Source of the DNA: Stropharia rugosoannulata
Lineage: Eukaryota > Basidiomycota > Agaricomycetes > Agaricales > Strophariaceae
NCBI GenBank assembly: GCA_028532985.1
Contig: JANCIK010000011.1
Span: forward strand, 186,001-250,000
Direction: 5' to 3'
DNA length: 64,000 nt
Shown here piece after piece: positions 10,979 to 21,195 of the stretch (positions are counted from its first letter, which is position 1; each line of letters starts with the position of its first letter). Below the pieces are notes generated by a model. It was not told where the DNA came from, searched no databases, and saw only the letters and a program-made list of their open reading frames with translations. Position numbers and translations under genes: made by a program.

Positions 10979-13900
10979 GATTACTCGGCCCCTCTGAAGA
11001 TCAAACTACTGAGGTAAGAACATTCAAAGCCAAGTCAACAGCTAGTAAGCGAAAACTTTCAAATCAAATAAAACAAGAAACTATATCAGGAGCTAGAATA
11101 ATAACCCTTTCAAAGATCTTGGCAAGACCTTCAGGATGTGGATTTTTAGGCGCCCGTGCCACCGAAATAAGCGCTCGTATTGGATATGACAATGGGCCTG
11201 AGATACCAATTGTTATTGACTCCGGGTCAGATATTACCCTAATTTCTCAAAATTTAATTGATCTAGAACTACCAAATACTAAAATTCGTACAGGACAAAA
11301 GATAAATTTAATCCAGGTAACAGGTAAGGCAAGTATACAAGGATATATAAATATCGATCTGTATATTCCATGCCAAGAAGTTCTTATAAAAGTAAATGTA
11401 GATGCTTATGTTGTCAACGGTATGAGCACACCGTTCATTCTGGGAAATGATTTTGCGGATCAATATGCAATTTCAATTCTACGAGAAAAAGGTATCAGTA
11501 AATTAAAATTTGGAGACACTGACTACACACAAGAGATTCAAAATTCTTTTACTTATCAAATAGAGGACAAAAACGGACATACCTTGAAGGTAACAAAGGA
11601 TAATAATTATGACAGGTATCTCCTTAAGCAGAGACTCCATCGGAAACGACACAAAGAAAGGAGAAAAAACAAGAGACAAATTCAAGACCGGGTCATTAGA
11701 ATACAAGAAGATATTAGTATTCCACCACAAACTTCTAAACTTGTATATGTCCATACAGAATTTCCTACGACCTGTCAGTCACTCTTAGTAGAAAGACAGG
11801 TATACTTGGAAGGGGAAGATATACTATATGGAATAAACGATACACTGATTGACAAAAATAACAAACAAATCTATGTAACCAATTTCAGTAATCACACCAT
11901 AAAATTGGACTCGGGACAAGCCCTGAGTCAGGTATCAGATCCAAAAAAAGTATTAAGTAAAACTCAAGGGCTAACAAATAATCAGAAGTCTACAGTAAAA
12001 GCTTACGCTGCCTTAATACGTTCTGAAGCAGTCAAATTACGGGACCCAACAAGGCAAGAGTTTATGGACATGGGGCAATTGCAAATACCGTTAGAAGGCG
12101 GACCAAAAACCAGCGAGGTCTATATCGAGGAAGTAAAGACTTCAGAGCTTTTTAATCAAATAGATATATCCAAAGAACTATCGCCTAGTGAGACAAGTCA
12201 AATACAAGATATAATCGCTAAGCGTTCAAAGGCCTTTGGGTTAGAAGGAAAATTAGGAAATTATCCTGTGGAAGTCAACATACCTATGATACCAGATACA
12301 AAGCCTATTTCAATACCGCCTTTCGCTACATCTCCAGCTAAACGAGAAGTAATAGATAAACAAGTAGACGATTGGCTCAGGTTAGAAGTAATCGAGCCTT
12401 CCAAAAGTCCATGGGCCGCGCCTGTATTTATAGTTTACAGAAACAACAAACCACGAATGGTCATAGACCTTCGAAAACTTAATGAACGCGTAATTCCCGA
12501 TGAATTTCCGCTACCAAGACAGGAAGATATTTTACAAAGTCTTGAGGGAAGCAGATATTTATCTACATTGGACGCTTTATCTGGATTCACACAGCTCAGT
12601 GTTGTTCCGGCTGATAGAGAAAAGCTAGCTTTTAGAACTCATAGAGGTCTATTTCAGTTTAAAAGAATGCCCTTTGGATATCGAAACGGACCCTCTGTGT
12701 TTCAAAGAATAATGCAGAATATACTCGCACCATTTCTCTGGATCTTCACGCTGGTATACATAGATGATATTGTTATTTACTCCAAGACCTTTGACGAACA
12801 TCTAGATCATCTAGACAAGGTCTTAAGCGCTATAGAAGCATCTCAAATGACATTATCTCCAAATAAATGCCATTTCGGGTATCAGTCTCTATTATTGTTA
12901 GGACAAAAGGTATCACGTCTAGGCTTAACTACACATAAGGAGAAGGTCGAAGCAATTACCGAATTAGACGAGCCAAAAAATATACATGAGCTTCAATCCT
13001 TTCTCGGAATGATGGTATATTTTGCTGCATATATACCATACTATGCCTGGATAGTTCATCCTCTATTTTCGCTCCTCAAAAAGAATCAGAAGTGGGAATG
13101 GACAGAAACACATTCAAAGGCATTTCAATTATGTAAGGAGGTACTCACCAATGCTCCAGTAAGAGCACATGCTCTTCCCGGACGACCTTATAGACTATAT
13201 ACCGACGCTTGTGATTATGCAATTGCCGCAATATTGCAGCAGGTCCAACCTATTCAAATTCGTGATCTAAAAGGGACTAAAACCTATGAGAGACTTGAGA
13301 CGGCATACAAAAATAATGAATCAGTACCAATATTGGTAAGCACACTACACAGAGATATCAATGATGTACCAGAAAGGAAAGCATGGGCATCAAATTTTGA
13401 AGACACTATTGTACACGTTGAACGAGTAATCGCATATTGGTCTAGAATATTGCAATCAGCAGAAAGAAATTACTCCCTGACAGAAAGAGAAGCTTTAGCC
13501 TTGAAGGAAGGACTTATAAAATTCCAACCTTATATTGAAGGAGAGAAAATACTTGCGATCACGGACCACGCGGCCCTAACCTGGAGCAAGACTTTTCAGA
13601 ATGTCAACAGACGCTTATTGACTTGGGGATTAATCTATGCCGCTTACCCAGATCTAAAAATAGTCCATCGAGCAGGCCGAGTTCATTCAAATGTGGACCC
13701 ACTATCCCGATTAAGAAGACACGTGCCTAGTCAGATAGGACCAGTCGAAGATCACCATATTTCATTAGAACTCTCTACGATTAATCCCCTGAAAGGCATG
13801 TATGCAGAACTATCTGAGAATTTTGAGTCCAAGTTATTAGAAATCGCAATAAATCATGTAACAGAGGAAGAATCTACTCAAAGTAACATAAGAACAATGA

Positions 13901-15564
13901 AGGTTGCAATTGAAATGGTCGAAGGAGAAGTACCCTACACTACGAGCACACAATATCAAACTTTGATTGAAATGAGTATATTAGAACAGGAGAAATGGAG
14001 ACAGGAATACGAGAAGGACACGGGTTTCTCAAAGGTTCTCAGAGAAATTAAACCTGGAGAAGAAGTGTCAACTACATATCCTCAATTTAGAAAGGGAAAG
14101 TACGATCTTCTTTACCTTGAAGACCATGAAGGAAATAACCGTGTTTGCGTCCCTCAAAATATGAGAAATTTAATAATGAGTGAAGCCCATAATGAGATAA
14201 CCGAAGGGGCACATAGCGGGTATTTTAAAACATACAACAGAATTAGTAGCTCATACTATTGGCCGCGAATGTCTCGGGACATAAAAAGATATGTCAGTAC
14301 CTGTGATATTTGTCAAAAAACAAAACCTCGAAGACATGGAGCAGTAGGAAGATTGCATTCAATCCCTATACCAAATAAACCATTTGAGGTATTGAGCATG
14401 GATTTTATTACGGAACTACCGGTTTCAGATGGAAATGATGCAATATTAGTAATTGTAGACAAACTAACAAAATACTCATTGTTCATTCCTACAACTAGTA
14501 CATTGACAGAAAAGGAAACGGCACAATTATTCTTTGATCAAATTATCTGCAAATATGGAATACCTACACAGATAATCTCGGACCGCGATCCACGATGGCG
14601 CGGGAGTTTCTGGAAAGAAATCTGTCAATTAATGGGAATTGAACGGGCCTTGACAACTTCTTATCACCCACAAGCCGATGGACAAACAGAAATTATGAAT
14701 CAGGTACTGGAAATATCTTTGCGAGCCTACATCTCAGCATCGAGGGACAATTGGTCCACATTGTTAGGGCCACTTAATTTATCCTATAATACATCGGTTC
14801 ACACAGCCACAGGGTTCTCACCCGCTTACTTGCTCTACGGCTATCAACCCCGGACCAAGACAAATTTATTTGGAGAAACAGAATCCGTGCCAAGACATAC
14901 TAGTAATGCGGGAATAATTATTAACGACACCGCAATCGAAAACATGGTCGAGGCCTTCGAAGCAGAAAGAGACCGTGCGAAGGTAGCCTTAAAAATAGGT
15001 CAACAATATCAACAAAAATACTATAACCAAGGAAGATTATCAACTGAATTCTCTGAGGGAGACTTAGTGGTGATAAATAGAGAGAATCTGGGCCTATTAC
15101 GAACAGAGAAGGGAAGAGGACAGAAGTTATTGAGCCGGTATGAGGGCCCATTTGAAATAATTAAGAAAATAAGCCCTATAACTTACAGAATCCGTATGCC
15201 GGCGTCATACGGAATACACCCGGTAATTAATATTCAAAACTTGGAAAGGTACGAGGAATCACCGGAGGAGTTCGGTGATAGACCTATAAGGAAAGAGAAG
15301 CAAGGAGACTTCGAGGAATTTCCTGAATGGGAGGTAGATAAGATTGTTGGTGAGAAATGGTTAATGGGGAAAGGAGGAAAGCGCGTACCGTGGTACCGCA
15401 TTCGATTCAAGGGGTTTGGACCAGAGGACGATCTATGGGATATTCAGAAGGGGTTGAAGAACGCTCCAGAAGTCTTGCAAGCATGGTTAAAAGAGAAAAC
15501 AATTACAAAGCGCCTTAATAAAGGGAAAAATCTCCCAAGGGTACCAAGGGTGAAAGGTATTTAA
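10942..15564 (+). CDS. pol: Pol polyprotein: protease, RT, RNase H, integrase, chromodomain
   Basis: The frame is open from 10942 to 15564 without an ATG near its start, so it is probably made by -1 frameshifting from gag. Domains in order: aspartic protease with DSGSD at nt 11218; reverse transcriptase with YIDDIV at nt 12756; RNase H (YTDAC at 13198, TDHAAL near 13558); integrase zinc-binding HHCC ending CDICQ near 14302; integrase catalytic D at 14401, D at 14581 and E at 14689 (a D-x35-E spacing). A C-terminal chromodomain starts at WEVDKIVGEKW (15328) and holds the aromatic positions W/Y/F typical of the fold. Chromodomains steer integration to marked chromatin in related elements. All catalytic residues are present, so the enzyme looks functional. 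Confidence 0.95.
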   Translation, partial: GNYGFSVGASELGLLGPSEDQTTEVRTFKAKSTASKRKLSNQIKQETISGARIITLSKILARPSGCGFLGARATEISARIGYDNGPEIPIVIDSGSDITLISQNLIDLELPNTKIRTGQKINLIQVTGKASIQGYINIDLYIPCQEVLIKVNVDAYVVNGMSTPFILGNDFADQYAISILREKGISKLKFGDTDYTQEIQNSFTYQIEDKNGHTLKVTKDNNYDRYLLKQRLHRKRHKERRKNKRQIQDRVIRIQEDISIPPQTSKLVYVHTEFPTTCQSLLVERQVYLEGEDILYGINDTLIDKNNKQIYVTNFSNHTIKLDSGQALSQVSDPKKVLSKTQGLTNNQKSTVKAYAALIRSEAVKLRDPTRQEFMDMGQLQIPLEGGPKTSEVYIEEVKTSELFNQIDISKELSPSETSQIQDIIAKRSKAFGLEGKLGNYPVEVNIPMIPDTKPISIPPFATSPAKREVIDKQVDDWLRLEVIEPSKSPWAAPVFIVYRNNKPRMVIDLRKLNERVIPDEFPLPRQEDILQSLEGSRYLSTLDALSGFTQLSVVPADREKLAFRTHRGLFQFKRMPFGYRNGPSVFQRIMQNILAPFLWIFTLVYIDDIVIYSKTFDEHLDHLDKVLSAIEASQMTLSPNKCHFGYQSLLLLGQKVSRLGLTTHKEKVEAITELDEPKNIHELQSFLGMMVYFAAYIPYYAWIVHPLFSLLKKNQKWEWTETHSKAFQLCKEVLTNAPVRAHALPGRPYRLYTDACDYAIAAILQQVQPIQIRDLKGTKTYERLETAYKNNESVPILVSTLHRDINDVPERKAWASNFEDTIVHVERVIAYWSRILQSAERNYSLTEREALALKEGLIKFQPYIEGEKILAITDHAALTWSKTFQNVNRRLLTWGLIYAAYPDLKIVHRAGRVHSNVDPLSRLRRHVPSQIGPVEDHHISLELSTINPLKGMYAELSENFESKLLEIAINHVTEEESTQSNIRTMKVAIEMVEGEVPYTTSTQYQTLIEMSILEQEKWRQEYEKDTGFSKVLREIKPGEEVSTTYPQFRKGKYDLLYLEDHEGNNRVCVPQNMRNLIMSEAHNEITEGAHSGYFKTYNRISSSYYWPRMSRDIKRYVSTCDICQKTKPRRHGAVGRLHSIPIPNKPFEVLSMDFITELPVSDGNDAILVIVDKLTKYSLFIPTTSTLTEKETAQLFFDQIICKYGIPTQIISDRDPRWRGSFWKEICQLMGIERALTTSYHPQADGQTEIMNQVLEISLRAYISASRDNWSTLLGPLNLSYNTSVHTATGFSPAYLLYGYQPRTKTNLFGETESVPRHTSNAGIIINDTAIENMVEAFEAERDRAKVALKIGQQYQQKYYNQGRLSTEFSEGDLVVINRENLGLLRTEKGRGQKLLSRYEGPFEIIKKISPITYRIRMPASYGIHPVINIQNLERYEESPEEFGDRPIRKEKQGDFEEFPEWEVDKIVGEKWLMGKGGKRVPWYRIRFKGFGPEDDLWDIQKGLKNAPEVLQAWLKEKTITKRLNKGKNLPRVPRVKGI

Positions 15565-15613
15565 GAGACGAAATTTTTACAAGAAAGAATCAGAGACCCC
15601 GCTCTACATTACA

Positions 15614-16570
15614 ATGCAGTCCAACCTTCGAGTCGCCCCTTTTGTCATCGCCCCTCATAACTCCCTAGACGGCATCGTGCTCGCACTTTCTCCTCTTCAC
15701 TATGAGCTGACTCGAAGGGATTTTAGTTCATTTCTTCAGCCAGACAGTCAGCTTAGCTACTGTCTCGACCACAACGCTACCACCGCCCTGTGGTGGACCA
15801 TCCAACAGCTTAGTGAAACCATTCAAGATGCGGTTAGCGACAGCTCTATACAGCAATTAGCATCTTACACCACGGGTTATCACGGTATTCCCAGCCAATT
15901 TTTTGATAACCTAGGTCTCCCGCCTCCGGATATTCTGTTCATTGCCTCTCAGAACATCCACAACGCCCTATACTTGCTTGGGCCAATGCAGACTATCGAA
16001 AGCCTCTGGTACGACTTGCAGCAGATCGCACGCGACGCCGTGATGTGGATTCAGACGGCGCGCATTCGAGCAAGCTTCTTGCATGACGGAGGAGGCTGGA
16101 ACTGGGTCAAGAAGGACAGAGTACAAGGTCCCGAGCTACAAACCATCAGGGACATTGAAGGTCGGCGCTATAACGACAATGCTTATGATACCACTAAATT
16201 CGTCGCAGAAATAACTCGTAACACCAGGGACTTGAAGATCAATCAGTCCACCGACTCGTTGGAGGTTCATGCATCAAATGACGAAGAATGCGACGCTTTT
16301 GCAAAGGAACTTTGCGCAAAGCTTAACGAAGTCTTCGAGCATGATCGTTCTAGGTGCTCCGAATGTCGAGTTAATACTTGTACGACAATCATTCTACACC
16401 CTAAATTATCTAAATTCATCCAAGAGAATCCAGGGTACGACGTCTACGGAGGGGATCTAATGGCAGAAGATTTTGAAGAAAATGATCAACTTGTTTCGCC
16501 CCTGAAGATCGAAGACGTCGAGGTATTTGCTCAGAATCTATTTAATGAAGCAGCTTTAACACATATTTAA
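15614..16570 (+). CDS. ORF3, accessory protein of the Ty3 element, unrecognised
   Basis: This is a 318-aa ORF beginning MQSNLRVAPFVIAPH, 49 nt after pol and 32 nt before the 3' LTR. It reads as a soluble, mildly acidic protein without signal peptide or membrane segments, so it is not an envelope-type protein. A C-x2-C-x4-C cluster (CSECRVNTC) lies near residue 252, and the C-terminal 40 residues are acidic. The base composition is less A+T-rich than gag and pol, which could mean a separately acquired gene. It lies where extra ORFs occur in some LTR elements. I do not recognise the family. Confidence 0.75.
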   Translation: MQSNLRVAPFVIAPHNSLDGIVLALSPLHYELTRRDFSSFLQPDSQLSYCLDHNATTALWWTIQQLSETIQDAVSDSSIQQLASYTTGYHGIPSQFFDNLGLPPPDILFIASQNIHNALYLLGPMQTIESLWYDLQQIARDAVMWIQTARIRASFLHDGGGWNWVKKDRVQGPELQTIRDIEGRRYNDNAYDTTKFVAEITRNTRDLKINQSTDSLEVHASNDEECDAFAKELCAKLNEVFEHDRSRCSECRVNTCTTIILHPKLSKFIQENPGYDVYGGDLMAEDFEENDQLVSPLKIEDVEVFAQNLFNEAALTHI

Positions 16571-16586
16571 CCTAAGTGAGTTCTCG

Positions 16587-16602
16587 AAGGCTGGGGGGGG
16601 TA
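16587..16602 (+). other. Polypurine tract
   Basis: AAGGCTGGGGGGGGTA lies immediately before the 3' LTR and is the expected primer for plus-strand synthesis. Confidence 0.8.
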
Positions 16603-17424
16603 TGTTAGGGATTATATAAGAAGCAAAGCCTTCTTAAACACACATTAAGATAGAAGATTCATAGAGTAACCGAGTTCCAGTGACATTTCTCTTTTTCCAG
16701 TAGAACAAGTTCTTAATTATATATTTAAAAACATTTAAGCGCTCATTTATCTATTTCTAAAACAACAAGTTAAGCACAGGACGGTTATTTATAGAAACAC
16801 AGCCTGCAAAGTTACATACATTGAAACACGTTTGGGTAATTAGCACAGCCTTGTAGTACCAGTATATAAACGGTTTCAGATGTATTCTTTACAACTTAAT
16901 CTCATACCACCATCATCTCCTCCACTTGAGTGAGTCTCTGCCATTGCAGACAACCAGAACACTGAAATTACTTATTCTAATACGGTAAGGTTCTGCTTGC
17001 ACTAGCTAGTATTACTTTACAAGTCTACACTAACCCACTAACCTTAATAATTAACTAACAAGCTCTAATAGTCGCGCTCTACCACCTAGTAAGCGCTCGT
17101 AACAAGTAACTACAGTACATAATTAGTTACACTCTTTGTATTCCGTGCCACAAGCTGTAATACATAGTAAATCACGCTTAAGCGCCCGTTAAGCGCCCAA
17201 GCTCGTAGCACGCCGTTCACGCTCCCAACAACACGCACTCGTCGTGCCACACTACGTCCACATCACTCACACGTTTATTAAGCGCCCGTTAAGTGCCCGT
17301 GCTCGTTACACGCCTCGTACACGTTAAGCGCCCATTCAACATTGTGCCACAATCCACGTACTATTAGTATCTTCATTGGAAGACACCAACGTTACTTGTT
17401 CATTTAAATTCACGTACCATAACA
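16603..17424 (+). repeat. 3' LTR
   Basis: 822 bp. By eye identical to the 5' LTR except C at 17413 instead of T at 8735. It is followed by the target duplication GACAA. Confidence 0.95.
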
Positions 17425-20400
17425 GACAAGCAGGTCGCATGCCAGGCGGACAACGTAAGTAATGTTCCTTTACATCCACATAGTGACTAGTACCAACATC
17501 TAAAACTGGCGCACCCTCAATGAAGGTGAACCTCGCCATCACCTTCTGTGACTAGTAGTTTGTTCGTTTGTCGAGTACAAATAAGTGGAATAAGAACAGA
17601 TAGATGGCAGCGAGGTCTTCGCGCACACTTTCTTGAATCAATAAATATCCACCTTGAGCCTGGGCATAAGCTAAGCAAATGGGTGGGCATAGTCAGATTC
17701 GCTCCACGAGATCAATGAGCTACTTTATCAATTAGCCGCTTGAATGTAGAAATACACATGCGAGAAAGAGAAGTGCTGCAAAATGATATGATGTAAGCGA
17801 AAAAATATGAACAAACTAGTAAACAGCAAGTAAAGGCGTGCAACTAGAAAGCATACCGAAATTGGCGCTCGACGTCAACCATTCGCATGTGCAAGCGCAC
17901 GTTCGCGCACCAGCCAGTCTCGGCGCCTCTCCTCCATTACCGGGCGCTCATGACCCGCCGGTATTTTAGCTCCCACATAGTTCTGCATCAGCAAGCCCCG
18001 CACCTGCACCTCTGCATGCTTGACCCAGCCAAAAACTATACCAATCCAGCCCCAGCTTTCCTATAACCCACCCCCGCCCCCACCCGCACGGCGCATAGCA
18101 AGCACAATCCCGCGCCACTTGGCGAGCGAGCAAGAGCCCCGGGACGCTGCACGGCCCAACCCAGTCACGTACGAAGCGCATCAGGCGGGTGTACTCGTCC
18201 GGGTCTGTGTCAATTCCGACATCGTACTCCCTCAACCTGCTTTGGCCTTCCTTTTCCCCATCCCCAGCCCCATCTCCTCCTCGCCGCTCCCACTGCCCCC
18301 CTTCTGCGCTCCCTTCTCCGCACCGCCCTCCTTGCTCGTCTTCTCACCACTCCCCTGGCAGCGCGCGCCCACAGCATCTCCACAACCGGCACCTGCACGC
18401 CCACCTCCGCCCACAGCACAAGCGCCATGCCCAAGACACTATTACTCGGCTGCACCCCCGTGCGGCGCATCCACGCAAGGAAGCGCGGGATCTTGAGGGC
18501 ACGGGCGTTGGAAGAAAGGAGGGAGATGTTCGTGAGGTAGGTCCGGGAAGTGGGGGCGAGGGTCGGGTAGAACGTCCGTGGGGAGGTTGGAGGACCTGAG
18601 GAATTAGGCGATGTCGAAGATGTGCGCGGGCTGAGATCGGTGGGTTTCCCAGAGTTGGTTGAAGGAGGTGAAGGGGTGAGTGGAACGGAGGGGGACGCAG
18701 GGGGACTTATGTAACAAGACACGATCCTGCGGAGTGAACACATACAGCCGGGGGAGCGGAAGACTCTGCGCACTTCGGCATCCCATGCATCGTGCACCGC
18801 AGCGGCGGGGGCGACGATCATTCCTTCTTGATTTCCCCCTTTCCCGGAATACCACATCTGGCTGCGCGGACCGCTTGAATGATACGAGCTCGTGATATGA
18901 GGCCGTGGTAAGCTGAATGAGTGGGTGGGGAACGTGGGGAGATTGGACGGGGGGAGTCCATCAGCAAGGTTGGGGAAAAGAATGAAGTACAGGAAGAGGG
19001 AGAGGCGCATGATGATAGCGATGACGGGAAGGATGTCGAGGAAGCGGGAGAGCGCTGGGGTGGATTTGTTGAGGGGGAAGGTGAGGCAGGAAAAGGAGGA
19101 GATGGACGGAGGGTCGCCACACACACGTCGTCTGGTAAATCGGCCCGCCACCTCCAGAAATCCAGCGTCAAGAATGCGTCGAGGGGGCGTCCAGCGCGCA
19201 CAAGGGCTTGTAACCCTGCAGTCAGCACAGTATTGTCCATAACCATGCGCCTTCCCGGAGCATGGGCCCACGCGGGCGGCATGCTAAGGAAGTCTTCTGA
19301 GCTTTCGCCTGCTGCCGACTTTCGTGGTCAAGTTTGTGTGCTGATCTGGGGTACAATCGCATGGGACGAAGGCTCCCTAGGGCCATGGCGCACAGGTGGT
19401 GCAATCCCCGTCCCCTCAAGGCACTCCCTCTGCAAGCCGGACCAGAAGAACGCCGCGCGCGGGTGTGCGCAGGTCCAGCGCCGCGACGTGCAGGGCAGCG
19501 GTCTGGTCGTAGATATTGTCAGGCGGGCCGGATCGCTAGGGGCCTGAAGGGGTTTGAAGTCTGCTGCAAGGTAGGATAGAAATATTGGGAGGAGAGGGAG
19601 CAGAGCCTCCGGAGGAAGGCGAATGCAGACGCCTTGTCGTTGTACACAGAGAGCACGAGGGTGTTCGCTGCTCGCGGGAGCCGTCTGCGGGCGTCAGGCG
19701 GCGGGTCCGTCATGATGACGTGGATCGCGGTATAGTATTTACGTGCATCGTGGATCGCGCCGTCGCGTGCGAAGATACGCAGGAAGCCCTCAAGGTGCTT
19801 TGCAGTGGGCGGGTAAGGCTCGCGCGCCATATGGGTCATAAGGTGCTTCGTGAGCTGCAGAGTAACAAAGAGGTCCGCGAGCAGCAGGTACTACGTCACC
19901 GGGCGCAAAGCAACCTGGCGTGCATCCATGACCGTTAGGATACAGACAGCGAGGGCGCCGAGGACCGCAGTGCGCAGTGGGGCGCACGATAGAGTGTCGA
20001 GGAATACGTTGAAACCGGTCTCCTGCGCCGCCCTGGGGATGGGCGAGGTAAGGAAGGTATCAGTGAGGGTTTGCAGCGGGACAACAAGGTTGTGCCGCGC
20101 AAGCTGGTATGCAGAAAGTACGAGCAGGGGGGTGTGCAGTGTCTCGGGCACGGAAGGGAGATGTATATGACGGAGGGCGGGGAGGGCATTGCTGGCGTGG
20201 TCGGCAGTGCGGATTTTGTAGAGAAGAAAGAAGAGGACGACCCAGGGCGGCATACGCGTGCCGTCCTCGGCCTGGGCCATTGCCTGTTGGATGTCGTGCT
20301 GGGTGAGGATGGGCCGCCAGCGGATGTACTCGTCGAGGGGGACGCCGGCCTCGGCAAGGGCAGCGTTGAGGTAAAGCCGGCCAGCAGGGGACTTGAGGGT

Positions 20401-20575
20401 GTCGAGGAGGCGCCAGACGGGGGCCTTGGAGTCGCGGTAGAGGAAATCTAGGTAGTGTGGCGCAGCAAGCGGGCGACTGTGCGCGCTGGTCGCGAACGAG
20501 CGGGCGACATGGTGGATGCGGTACATCAGGCACTTGGTCCCGGCGACCCGCGACAAACCCAGCCACAAGGCAAGC
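17425..20575 (+). repeat. Segmental duplication copy 1, right arm
   Basis: This arm continues the arm at 7064-7924 on the other side of the Ty3 insertion and aligns along its length with 40355-43765. It is GC-rich with many CpG, unlike the AT-rich Ty3 element. A small minus-strand frame (17542 downwards, MMARFTFIEGAPVLDVG) is conserved in the other copy and is cut by the Ty3 insertion. Most of the arm is a decayed gene. Confidence 0.8.
17966..20526 (-). pseudogene. Decayed gene for a probable mitochondrial helical-repeat protein, copy 1
   Basis: Read on the minus strand from the ATG at 20526. The N-terminus MYRIHHVARSFATSAHSRP is a typical mitochondrial targeting peptide. The body is Leu/Ala-rich helical sequence (for example LLDTLKSPAGRLYLNAALAE, ILGVYND-like and ALVRAGRPLDAFLTLDFW) that resembles pentatricopeptide-type organelle RNA-binding proteins, but I cannot assign it firmly. 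In-frame stops occur at 19891-19893 (TAG) and 19328-19330 (TGA) where copy 2 stays open. Reading frames change several times downstream. The end AELCGS-stop at 17966 is shared with copy 2. It is probably non-functional unless unusual splicing rescues it. Confidence 0.55.
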
Positions 20576-20945
20576 AAGGCCAAATAAGGTTTACTTTCCC
20601 ACAATTTACCGGAAATGACAATTGCTCGAAGCGTTGAGTTTGCTGCACTCATCCACCTCGTCAATGGGGTCCACAAGGGCATAGGCACCTACAATGGTCT
20701 GTATTGTAGTGTCGGTTATCCCCGGAAAGCACGTAGACGCTGCGCCTCAATCTGCCAGTAGCAGTGACTCCAAAGTGCCCCCGACCTGAATGCAGTAGTC
20801 GGAACACATTGCAGTAGTTAATATTCATCGTGGTCGCGAGATATGTCCCAATTGGCACAATTAATGACAGGGATAATGTCTGTAGAGAGCCGCTTATAGC
20901 AAACAATAGAGGAGAGATCCGAGAAAGGAAACACGGAGATTGAAG
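20576..20945. other. Sequence between the duplication and the DNA transposon
   Basis: No gene is supported. It is the upstream flank of the decayed mitochondrial protein gene and ends at the target duplication of the transposon. Confidence 0.4.
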
Positions 20946-20952
20946 ACTCACA
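20946..20952 (+). repeat. Target site duplication ACTCACA (left)
   Basis: The same 7 bp follow the right end of the transposon at 31582-31588. Confidence 0.7.
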
Positions 20953-20988
20953 CCCAGTGAGAATCGACCTTATTCAGGTCTATTCAAC
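20953..20988 (+). repeat. Left terminal inverted repeat
   Basis: Begins CCCAGTGAGAATCGACCT and matches the right end at 31546-31581 in reverse complement for 18 bp, then more weakly for about 18 bp. Confidence 0.8.
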
Positions 20989-21195
20989 ACCTTTGCGATC
21001 CATAGAATACTTAGAAATCTAAACATCATCTAATCATATCCATAAGGCCGTTTTGTATCCATATCGACATTCTTTAATATCTATACATATCTATTAAGGC
21101 ACGACGCACCTCATCTATGGCCGCACTGGGAGCGCAGCAACTTCTCCGTATGAAGCCCCTTCGTCTCGATTATCCTGACCCACTACAACACCCCC

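Larger units (their letters stand above)
7925..17424 (+). mobile_element. Complete Ty3/gypsy retrotransposon with chromodomain (chromovirus)
   Basis: The 9.5-kb element has 822-bp LTRs (TGTTAG...ATAACA), a candidate primer binding site, gag, pol in the order protease-RT-RNase H-integrase-chromodomain, an additional ORF and a polypurine tract. It is flanked by the 5-bp duplication GACAA. Reading the two LTRs side by side showed one difference (T at 8735, C at 17413), so the insertion is very recent. All frames are open, so the element could be active. It is much richer in A+T than the duplicated host sequence around it. Confidence 0.95.

Noticed and set aside
16269..16460. Alternative frame inside ORF3
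   Set aside because: It lies within the longer ORF3 and has no support of its own.
15614..16570. Envelope-like gene of an errantivirus-type element
   Set aside because: No signal peptide, no membrane segment and no glycosylation-rich ectodomain are visible in ORF3.
18020..20700. Many overlapping ORFs on both strands (also 41-43.7 kb)
   Set aside because: These are shadows caused by high GC content over a decayed minus-strand gene. Only the frames conserved between the two duplicate copies were kept.
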